A stretch of 38,617 bases of DNA. Origin: Cudoniella acicularis (taxonomy: Eukaryota > Ascomycota > Leotiomycetes > Helotiales > Helotiaceae). The notes under the pieces are model-generated. The model saw nothing but the letters and a program-made list of their open reading frames with translations. It ran no database searches and had not been told where the DNA came from. The position numbers were made by a program, and so were the translations under genes. The stretch is from positions 1-38,617 of the forward strand of contig JAAMPI010000415.1 in the NCBI GenBank assembly GCA_013054445.1, given 5' to 3'. Shown piece after piece: positions 29,995 through 38,617 of the stretch. How positions within the stretch are numbered: the first letter of the stretch is position 1; the number at the start of each line of letters is the position of its first letter.

Positions 29995-31949
29995 TTAGTG
30001 CGAACGCTTATACATCGGATAAGTCTGCACTAAATCCCTATATCCCGGCCAAGAGTAATCCGGCTCCTCCTCATCATCCTCCTCATCATCCTCATCACCA
30101 TCCGTATCCTCCGTGCCCCTCCCAAACGTAAACCCACCAAGCCAAACTTTCCCCGCATCTCTCCCCACAAAGCCCCCCTTTTCATCAACATCCAATTCCA
30201 ACACATCACAGCTCTTCGATACATTAACCCAATTTTCCTGATACACGCAATCCATTCTCGAAGTCCAAACATCTTTCTTCATATTGCCCCCAATTTCCGT
30301 CTCATCTAGTTTTCTCTTGTGCGCCAACCGTCGATAATGCACTGATTTCTCGGGTATCTGACCAAGACCTCCATCCATATTACTTATCCACGCATGCAAG
30401 TCGCATGTGTGAAGCCGTCTCATCGATTTGAAGATCTCGGGTCCAAGGTTGCAGAAAGGATCGAAATCCTCATCGTCGTCACACCAGAGCCCCTCCCCAT
30501 TGACCTCAAGATAGATCTCCTCTAAAGACTGCGGAAGTTCTCGAATAAAATCAAGCTATATTTTCATTTAATTAGTCTGGATCGAGGAGATTATAGTAAA
30601 CTACTCACAGTCATAGGTCTGTAATTCCTGAAGTCTGGCCTTCCGTCATTGTAGAAAATCCCGTCGTCGTCGTGGTGTCTATCCCCAATTGGAGAAACTT
30701 CAAATCGGTCCATGCTTGAAAAAAGCTTCCTATTTCGGCGCTGAATGCACACTCTATATTGTCAACGGAAAAGCGCTCAATGGATGCCCCGGGGCTTGCA
30801 AGGTTTGTCGTGAGAGCTTGTAAGAAGTCGTATGGGGTCATGTGCGCGTGTGACTGAGCCAACTCACCGTAAGGTAGAGCTAGGAATAGAGCAGTCAATA
30901 GATTTTCGACAAATGAATATCAGAATATCAGGGGTTGCAAAATTCGGGTGGATAAAAATGTGCTTCGAACTTTTGCTTACTTGGGTTCAGGCGCAGTGCG
31001 CTCAAATGGGGGAGAAGTTTGCACGCTTTTAGGATATATTCCAGCCCTTCTCTTGTCCACGGCCCAAGAGAAATAGGAATGTTCACTGATTTCAAAGAAT
31101 GGCGGTATCTCTCAACAATCGCCAAAAACCTGTTCTCGGTCTTCCTTGGCTCCTCTTCCGAAGAAGAGCCACGCCCCACTTCGAGTCCAAAATGCCGCAA
31201 CTTGATTGTTGGTACTGCAGGTAACGTTATGTCAGAGTATTCTTGTAGTCGTCCAAGCTCAGACTGGCGACTATTTGATGTTGAAAACGCAATATCTAAC
31301 GATGTCAAACCTGGGCATGTTGATTCAACGACTTGAAGCAGAGAATCGACATAACTCAATTGATTTTCGGACCACCCACACGGCATCCTCCACTTCAGGG
31401 TAGTGAGTGACGTAGGGTTTCTGTTCCAAAGATATTGCTTTGGGGAGATGCCTTCGATTTTCAACTCCGAGAGGTGAGAGTAGCTCGGAAGAGAGTCGAT
31501 GATAACAGCGGCCAAGGGATTCATCGTGAATGAAGCTTTCCTCAGTCGGGTCAAATTTCTAGCCGCGAGGATGAGCAGCTCAGTATCGGAACTGCAGGTC
31601 GCATCTTTGAGGTCATCTCCATGCCAAGATCTGCAATTCGTAAAATTACGCACGAGAGAACCTAGATTGCGATTCCTGGGATAAAATGTCAGCACAAAGG
31701 TCTTTAAAACAGAGCACAAGCTCACTCAGCAATGGCACCTAGCAGGATTTTCTGTCGCTCGATGTCTATTTCACCTTCCTCGTCACACCTTTCTAGGTTC
31801 AGGTCAACGTCATAGTAAAGTGTTGATTTTGCAGCTTCTCCTAGATCACGAGAAGCTAATGTGCAGGCGACAAGGTCTTTGGTGTTGCTAGTCAGATGTA
31901 ATACGATATCTCTTAGGATTTCCTTAGGGAGAGCCTTGAAGCCGCCCAT
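29995..31949 (-). CDS. F-box protein with apparent one-base frameshift
   Basis: Model, minus strand: exons 31949-31726, 31675-30981, 30879-30609 and 30555-29995, about 583 aa if one base is restored. Introns are 50, 101 and 53 nt with GT-AG ends. The N-terminus MGGFKALPKEILRDIVLHLTS is an F-box, which binds Skp1 in SCF ubiquitin ligases. The rest has irregular leucine-rich segments (LTTLKWRMPCGW, CPGLTSLDIAFS, LPHLSALRLNP) of the kind that select substrates. In exon 3 the frame up to LKFLQLG must change by one base at the C-run 30683-30686 to reach GIFYNDGRPDFRNYRPM, which then splices in frame into exon 4 (FIRELPQSLEEIYLE). The C-terminus has an acidic run coded by a GAT/GAG microsatellite at 30060-30105. 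The shift could be a homopolymer sequencing error or a real mutation. Confidence 0.75.
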
Positions 31950-32389
31950 TTTCGCAGTTGACGAGGGTGATTGCGATGGATAGGAAGAAAAAAATTGAGT
32001 AGAAGGAGCTGCGTTTCAAATTGATAGTTGGAGAGGAACCTTTATAGCTGGTACTCAACGGCGCAGGCGCAGGCCATAGATGTTTCTTCTGTTATGATTT
32101 TATTGGAAGAGAAGAGCGAAGCGGCAGGCAGCAGCTCAACAAATAGAATATTCTGCCTCAGGCCTCAATAACTAGCACTTGATGAGCATTAAGAAGCAAA
32201 ACTATCACCTTGAGAGATAAATCGAGAAAATATCCAAATTATTATATTTTACTGACTTAAAGCTAACAATTTAAAAACTAGACTATTAAATATAAACAAG
32301 TGAAAAAAGGAGTTAATTCATAACAATATAGAACATTTTTTTTTTTTATCAAAATATTATAAATTATTAGAATGCGATAAATCGTGAGG
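31950..32389. other. Promoter side of the F-box gene, AT-rich spacer
   Basis: 31950-32100 should hold the F-box promoter and 5' UTR. 32200-32390 is AT-rich with a T-run at 32337-32347. No gene is seen. Confidence 0.4.
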
Positions 32390-34998
32390 TCAAGTTTCTA
32401 GAAAGTTTTCACTCGTCCAGCCATACCTCCTCGCTCATCGACTTGCGTGAAATCTCAATTTTGAAAAGGGGATTTCATTAGAGGGACGCGGTCGATGAAA
32501 ACTGATCGGCGAGTCTTCTTCCCATGAAGGCTGGAAGTGGAAGGAGCTCCCGGCTGTCTGGCGGCTAGAGAATCCGAGCTTGGACATCGCATCCACGAAG
32601 TCTGCCCACCTGGCCTTTCCTGGTACTCGATCCTGATCGGTAGGAAACAAAGCCGTCATCACCTTGTAAGCTTTCTTTGGCAGTGCGAATTTTCGACCGG
32701 CGTTGGTGTCGCGTCATCTGGAATTTCGATAATTGTTTCAACTGGCCGGCTTTCTTTTGACGGATTGGCTTCGCCGCGGGTCTTCGGCTTCGCCATCGAA
32801 AAGAGGGGTAGGGGTGTTGTTTCCTCAAGTGGTTGTGCAAGTTTCATGTCTTGTAGCCGTGGTGTTATAATGTGATTAACATTCATCAGCTTGGCTGGTT
32901 TCGGTTCAACAACAGGAGGCTGCCAAGCAGCTGTGCGCTGAATCTCGCGGTCACCGATGAACTTTCCCATCAATCTATTGAGTGTTTTACCAGTATAATG
33001 AATAAAGGTTTAATTGATATGCTGCCAAAATGCGTCCAGCTTGGCTTCTGCCGCACGAAGTTGGTTAATTGTCTGCTCTGTCTGTTTCTTGTTGGTGGGG
33101 TATTCAAATCCAGGCAGAGGTTCGCAAAGTCGTGTCGACCCTTCCTCCTTTGCCAATGTTTTTGCGATTGTGCAACCGACTTCTTGTCGTGCATCCCACT
33201 TCTTTGCGCAAGTTTCTGCATTTTCAGGAATTCGTATCTTTGGCTGATGCCGTGTCATTTAAGAAGCGATCTCTCCAAAGGCGGTCATCTTAGAGAGAAG
33301 GTTGGCCATAGGTATGTCAATTAGTTCTTTCTGGGACTTGTGGTTGTTGTCTAAATGCATCATATGCTCGATCTCGTCGAAGAGTTCCGAAAACCCAAAC
33401 ACCTGCCACTGCTGCGTATCTTGGAGGTCGTTTAGAAGAAGAGCAGTCGGCGGAAGTTGATTATTATCAGATGCATTAGGCTTAACCGTTAACCCCAAAG
33501 CACCATACCCACGCCCCGAGTCCCCAGTCTCATACCGATAGTATTTCCGTAGCGCTGAGTTACCTGCTGTCATCAACGCGAGGTCTCCCAGAGTCATATC
33601 CGTCGAAGTATGTAGTAACAAGCCTAAAGTATGCAAAACCTCGCTGTATTCCGCTGGTAATGGCTTCGTCGGGGAGATATCAGATCCATACTTAGATTTC
33701 AATTTTTCCACCAATTTTAGATTCTCCAGAATCAAATTCCAGGTAATTGCGGCGTTATAGAATTCCCAAACTATGTCCCGGCACGCAGTTCGAAAGATGC
33801 CCCGATCGTTGGTCATAGGACGCTTCTACCCAGGTTGAACGATCGAAAAGGCAGCAATATCGCACTCTCGATGGAACTTGTACCAATCTGCAATCATCTC
33901 ATGGAAAAAGGAAGGGTCCTCTCTCAGTGCCCATATTTCGTCACATGCTTCATCCCTTTTTACTATCGCCAGTCGTCGAAGATAAGTTATATCAAACTGT
34001 TGTGGTGCTTGATATCTTGCTTTGGAGTGGGCCTCCATCAAGGAGTGTGACTCTGTCTAGCTAGGTAAACTTTGCAAACCATCTGGGTTCGAAGAGATCG
34101 TTCCGGGTAAAGTCGCGATAGACATGTCCACAATATTACTCACATCAATGTCGGCCAGCAAAAGCTCGCAGACCCTGACAAGAAACGTGAGTATTTTGTT
34201 TTGAATCTCCAAACACAAAAATCCTTGTCCAAGATGGAAGCCTCTGCCTTCATACATAGTCGTCCAGTTCTGTATCATGGAGTTTAAAGTGTCTCTGGAG
34301 CCGTCTTGCCATGACACAATTTGTCCATATATGCTTCTCGATTCTCCCGTTAACAGCAAATTATGTCCGTAGGTCTCACGTATTTTCATACTATTTTCGA
34401 TAGCTATATCCACCGTGATAGTGTCGGACTAGGCGAAAACACTGGGTTCATGATTTGCACGAGACTGAATGAAAAGCATAAGGTTTGCTTTATCACTCAG
34501 ATCCTCGAGGTTGATCGATGGGAGAAGATACGTCCATTTGTATTCGTCTCCTCTAGGGCCTCATTTGTAAGCATCGAAGTTCGGTCGGCGGCGTGTTGGG
34601 ATCTTCGACCCTTCCCCCCATGCTTCAACTAGCACAAGCTTCCGTTTCTCAGTGGTCCTCTTTTCCCATCGACGTTTTATTGTATCCTTGTGTTGCTCGA
34701 CGATGGCTCTGAGCCTGTCCCATGATGAAAATATGCGCTCGACACGTTTTGGCTTGGCTCTCCGGATGAAAGTTAATGATTTGGAGTATTCCGGATTCGA
34801 ATTGACAAAAGCAGCGGACATCTCTTTGTACATATCTGCAACTGATTCGAGCGGCCCAAAACCCTCAGGCCTAGAAGCGTCCATTTTGGCAGCGAGAGTC
34901 GCTAGTCTCTTTTGCAATATTGTTACCATTGCATGATTTTCGGCTGTTTCGGTTCGAGCGATGCGATGAACAGCATTTTGGTTATAATTCGGAGACAT
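32390..34998 (-). pseudogene. Ipa-type large hypothetical protein, nonsense-riddled
   Basis: One minus-strand frame runs from the ATG at 34998 to about 32690 and is broken by stops at 34563-34561, 34431-34429, 34059-34057, 33828-33826, 33261-33259 and 33012-33010. After a one-base shift near 32690 it continues, with another stop at 32437-32435, to the natural end at 32392-32390. The order of recognisable blocks (VERIFSSWDRLRAIVEQHKD, IWALREDPSFFHEMIADWY, GEVP-like VPGKARWADFVDAMSKLGF, ARRYGWTSENF) matches the fungal family annotated as Ipa protein, whose function is unknown to me. The stops are TAG, TAA or TGA and each could arise from CAG, CAA or CGA by one C-to-T change. No splice signals remove them. 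Without them the product would be about 870 aa, normal for the family. Confidence 0.75.
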
Positions 34999-35994
34999 TT
35001 TGTTGATTCGAGGGCCAATTGAGTGGCTAATGACGAGTCAATTACGAAGAGATTAGGGTTTGAGCTGCTGTTTTCATGGAATTTACAAGCTACCGTTGGC
35101 GTGAAATTTCTAGAAGATGGTCCGGTATGTTGGCAGCCTCAGTGCAGGTGCTGTGTTCGAGACGCGCACCGCTAACTTGATCGATAAAGTTGGTAGGTGA
35201 GTTTGCTCATCCAGCTCCAGGTACGTTGGAGTCCGACGTGTTTACGCATCCTACCCGTGTCGCGATCTCATACTCGAGGTACAGTACGCTTTGACGCTCA
35301 GCGTAGTGGACTGGGATGGATCGCCCCATTTGTCATGTGAAGAATACTCAGCGCAGGAGTGGAAGCTGGTGGCCTAGATCTCGTGGAAAGCATGTTTCTT
35401 AATTTAGGAGAACGCCCTAAATCGAAATCGAGGGGTCGATGTGATGGTTGAAGAAAGGATTGATGTGTGCGGAGGATGATGTGGGGTTGTGGAGGGGGTG
35501 AGGTCAAGAAATAGGCGAAGGCTTCTCGGTTCCTTCCTTCCAGAGCCAAAGACTTCTCTCGGCAGGCGCCACCAGTTCAAAAGCGCAACACAGCCAGGCA
35601 TCACGATCTGCTATTAAACATTTTGCAAATACGTAGGCATTGATTCTCTTAGAATTGCTCTATACTGTCACCTGTTCGAGAACCATATCCCGATTCAAGT
35701 TCTCTAAACAAAAAAAACGTAACTCGTAAAAGCAGTCCCTTCCATCCCAACTATCCACATTCAGCAATCCACCTACACAAATACACACACGTAAAACATT
35801 ATTACGTCCAGCGCTTTGATACATGCCCCTTCCTTCGCCGAAAACGCCGATGTCCAAAGCAAACCAAGCCAAGCCATTTAAGGTATTTACGATCAAAAAC
35901 CCACCCACACTTGAACAAGAAAATCCGCCCATATATATATGAGTCAAACGAGAGACAAGAAGTTGCGAGGGAGAAGTGGTGAAGAGCGGAAGGA
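34999..35994. other. Gene-free spacer
   Basis: 1 kb between the start of the Ipa-type pseudogene and the stop of the GH16 gene. Composition is balanced. The frames at 35298-35604 and 35660-36379 (minus) are unrecognised, and the latter overlaps the GH16 exons in another frame. The GH16 3' UTR must lie around 35800-35994. Confidence 0.45.
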
Positions 35995-37490
35995 TTAGGT
36001 AGCAGCGGAGTAGACGGAGAAAGTGCCGAATTCCCAGTATGCGTTTGTGAATGCCGTGTTGTTGTTCGCTACTTGGTCTTCGCATGTTCCGGAGCCTGTT
36101 GGAAATTAGTATCCTGCGCCAAGATATATCTTCGCAAAAGAAAAGGGGTAAAGGTGGAGTGGGTAAAAGGAAAATAAAGGGGTCACATACAAGTCTCACT
36201 ATAAATACTCTGCGTACCAGCCCAACTCCCACACAAATCAATATTCGCAATAATACTCTGATTCCGGAAATGATTATCGATATTGCAATCCGTATTAGGG
36301 AAATCAGCCGTGGCTTCTCCCCAAGTACTCGGATCCGGACTGCCGCTGCTGATATCGCTTGGGATGCTGGAGCGCCCAAATTGCCACATTCTGATGCCGG
36401 CGCTGCGCAATTCCATCGCCATCATGCCGCCACCGTTGTTGTTGAATGCTGTTCCGAACGTGGATGTCCCCGCGTCGACGCCACAGCCTGCGTTGTTGTC
36501 TGTGGAGTTCACGCAAGAGGTGGTGAGTTGTGAGCCTGTTTCCTTGCGCTTGACATCCATGCTGCAGCCAGTTGAGGTGTGTAAAGTCATCTGGTTTTGA
36601 GCTGAAGAAACGACGTTTACGGCTTCCATGATGTCGATTTCACCGTTGGTGGGCCAGTTAGCGGGGTCACTGAGCCAGAGGGCGGGCCAGGTACCGCAGC
36701 CGATTGGGGTGTGTTTTACGTCGAAGATGAAGAGGTTGTTTAGGCCGTACTGCTTTTTGGAGGTGATGCGCACAGAGAAGCGGCCCGTGGAGGCATTGGG
36801 AACGCTGGAGGAGTTGACAGAGGTGTCGACGCGGAGGATGGCGGATGAGTTCGCAGCATAGGTGAGGTTGTATTGTGCTGCTACATCGGAATCGACGTAG
36901 TGAACGAATCCGGCTGAGGGGTCGTAACCGGTGAAGTAGTCGAAATTGTCAAAGAAAGTTGACCCGGAATCTGAACTGTGTCAGTAGTTGAAAATAGCGT
37001 GAAAAGGGGAAATACATGTATCCGCCAAACTATATGTTAACTGCGTGTAGTCGGGGTATTTGTTGTTTTTTGAAACTTCCACTGCAACCACCACAACGAT
37101 AATTATCACTATCGCAATTCCTGCCGCAACAAAAGCCCACACTTTCTTGCCCCAATGGCTCGCATTATACCATGCCGGCGATGATGTCCCGTCGTACCCT
37201 GGGGGTGGTCCTCTCAAGTGAATGTTCGTTGAAAACTCGTTCTTGCCCGCCATTTCGCTGATTGTACCCAACGTCCTATCCTTTAAATCCGGATCGTATT
37301 CAGGACCAGGCACCGAATCATTCGAACCCGAAAACGTTAATTGAACTGGCGTTGAACTCTTAGTCTCCTTATTCTGCAACGCAGATGCAAAACTACTCTT
37401 AGAACGAATGTGACGGACGGCCTTTGGTGGCTTCCAGTACTCGAGCGGACGAAAAGGAAGTTGCTGTGGTTGCGCCAGGATGGGCAACGG
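35995..37490 (-). CDS. GH16 glycosidase (beta-glucanase type), type II membrane protein, 5' end unresolved
   Basis: Model, minus strand: exons from 37490 (or further upstream) to 37016, then 36970-36191 and 36095-35995; introns 45 and 95 nt. The cytoplasmic N-terminus is basic and Ser/Pro-rich. KKVWAFVAAGIAIVIIIVVV is a single membrane helix. The outside part is a glycoside hydrolase family 16 domain: FFDNFDYFTGYDPSAGFVHY, then CGTWPALWLSDP, and the catalytic NGEIDIMEAVN with its ExDxxE acids, with six or more cysteines downstream. The family hydrolyses or remodels beta-1,3(1,4)-glucans in the cell wall. The exon before TM has no ATG at its upstream edge: an acceptor CCTACAG ends at 37491, and the frame above it is open only to a TTG. 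An initiating exon must lie upstream, or translation starts at an internal ATG in TISEMAGKN. Confidence 0.85.
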
Positions 37491-38617
37491 CTGTAGGTAT
37501 ATCAACCCCCCTTCGAAAAAGATCCAGGGAGCAATTAAAAATAAGCGGGCCGGTTATCGAGCCTAACTAGTCAATACGAGCGGCCTCTATTCCCAAAATG
37601 TGCCTGCTGTACGGTATACGGCGACGACGCAGCCTGCTGCTCCACTCGTACGATAGTTATCGATGCCAAAGTTGATTAGGGTTGCTGCGGGCTGACAGCG
37701 GGATATACAGATATGCAAATATGGGAAGGGATTAAGTCAGGGCCAGGGCGACGTCGGCTTCTTCGGCGCAGCGAAAGGGAACAACGAACAATCTGGAAAT
37801 GATAAAATGATGAAGTGCGTATGGAGAGCGTCTTCGTCACCGCTGCGGTCAACGGGCGGGTCAACGGTATTATTGTAGGCCGGAGGAGATTTGCAGATAG
37901 TCCTCTTCCCCCTTCAGATTGTCTTTATGCTGGAGAGACTCGAAACACGCGGCCAGCAGAACTCGCATCCCCGCTATACAAGGCCTGTTACCTGTAAAAC
38001 ACAGTTTGTTGAGCGTCGAAGACATGTAGGGGTGTCGGCGATCAGTCCCATGGCGACGCGGCAAAGACAGAGCACTGGGCCATCCAGATGGCTCAGGGGG
38101 GCCACCTTACCCGACCGTTCATGCCATCTGAAAGACTGGAGCTGCATGTAGAGCCTCATTGGCTGCGGCATCAACGGACGTTGATAACAGATGTTCGTGG
38201 CACGCTGAGTGCAAGGGCCAAGTGAAACGCCGTTTCACGATGCAGCCTGTGGAGGAGAGGAAAAAGGAAACAGAGGAAGGTTTAGCAAGATAACGGGTGC
38301 CATGGTGATCCGGGCTTTGGGGCAAGCCACGGGGCCGGTTTGATGACCGACGGGATGTTATTTCTGGGTTCGGGGGCTCGCCAACTTTCGGAATCGAGAT
38401 GTTGCCGTCGCTGTCAACCCCTTCTTCAACGACATCACCGTTCAACGCATGCTATCTCATCTCGCACTGCCCCATTTCTAACAGATCTTCTAAAAAAAAA
38501 ACTAAGGTTGCTCTTCTCCTCATCCCCAGAACCGTCTCAGGTCGCCGCCAGCGATCACCTCCATCTCCCTTATCTGCACTTTGGTGGCCGCAAACCCAAA
38601 CCCAAACCCAAACTCAA
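37491..38617. other. Upstream region of the GH16 gene; first exon not located
   Basis: 1.1 kb of balanced, partly pyrimidine-rich sequence that must hold the GH16 promoter and probably its first exon. Candidate minus-strand pieces are near 37600-37660 (a Gln/Ala/Ser-rich peptide) and 38290-38445 (acidic, then Pro/Arg-rich), but neither has both a good ATG and a donor in phase. The window ends in a short hexamer array, AAACCC three times at about 38592-38609, on the plus strand. No other gene is supported. Confidence 0.4.

Noticed and set aside
32537..33324. Plus-strand frames of 112 and 150 codons.
   Set aside because: Antisense to the Ipa-type pseudogene. They are open because of its composition and contain no recognisable domain.
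35660..36379. Minus-strand frame of 239 codons with hydrophobic content.
   Set aside because: It overlaps two GH16 exons in another frame. The GH16 frame has catalytic motifs and splice sites, and this one does not.
38590..38617. AAACCC hexamers as a telomere.
   Set aside because: Only three units, and the usual filamentous ascomycete telomere repeat is CCCTAA. A short microsatellite is more likely.
1..38617. CRISPR arrays, bacterial operons or prophage.
   Set aside because: Introns, HET genes and other fungal families rule out a prokaryotic source, and no regularly spaced short repeats occur.

Overview
The window is nuclear DNA from a filamentous ascomycete (Pezizomycotina). The class Leotiomycetes is my guess from gene types and is not proven. 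The support is short introns (mostly 41-60 nt, GT-AG), HET-domain genes, a bZIP/DUF3425 regulator, an Ipa-type gene, fungal STAND N-terminal domains, and C-to-T-type nonsense decay that resembles repeat-induced point mutation (RIP). All gene models were spliced by eye from frames and splice signals. There are N bases at 16595-16596, 25329, 25357, 25363, 25371, 28561 and 28568.

Layout. 1-2034 holds an AT-rich repeat and a broken HET gene. 2990-5035 (-) encodes a five-exon protein joining a STAND-type N-terminal domain to leucine-rich repeats. 6058-11499 is a housekeeping-like island: a bZIP/DUF3425 regulator (-), a short-chain dehydrogenase (+) with an apparent one-base lesion in its nucleotide-binding motif, a tRNA m3C methyltransferase (-) and COQ10 (+). 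11500-13870 is repeat-rich and contains an LTR-like element with an inverted partial copy. 13871-15910 is an intact membrane-anchored HET gene. 16098-18006 (-) has a small unknown gene and a LITAF-domain gene. 18440-20060 is transposon debris: a Tc1-type fragment, a solo LTR candidate and a 65-bp tandem repeat. 20142-21792 (+) encodes a second STAND-N-like protein with an unrecognised C-terminus.

22195-26253 has two inverted copies of a dispersed repeat, pieces of a pogo-type transposase, and an apparently intact two-exon GIY-YIG-like gene between them. 26691-28721 (+) is a Ser/Thr kinase fused to near-identical, GC-rich WD40 repeats whose array looks collapsed in the assembly. 29995-31949 (-) is an F-box gene with an apparent one-base frameshift. 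32390-34998 (-) is an Ipa-type pseudogene with seven in-frame stops and one frameshift. 35995-37490 (-) is a GH16 glycosidase with a type II membrane anchor. The remainder has no gene I can support.

Taken together, conserved core genes (TRM140-like, COQ10, LITAF, GH16) are interleaved with families tied to fungal self/non-self recognition and programmed cell death (HET, STAND N-terminal domains, highly conserved WD40 repeats), and with mobile DNA. The accessory genes show much more decay than the core genes. The most unusual architectures are the STAND-N/LRR protein, the STAND-N-like protein with an orphan C-terminus, and the kinase/WD40 protein.
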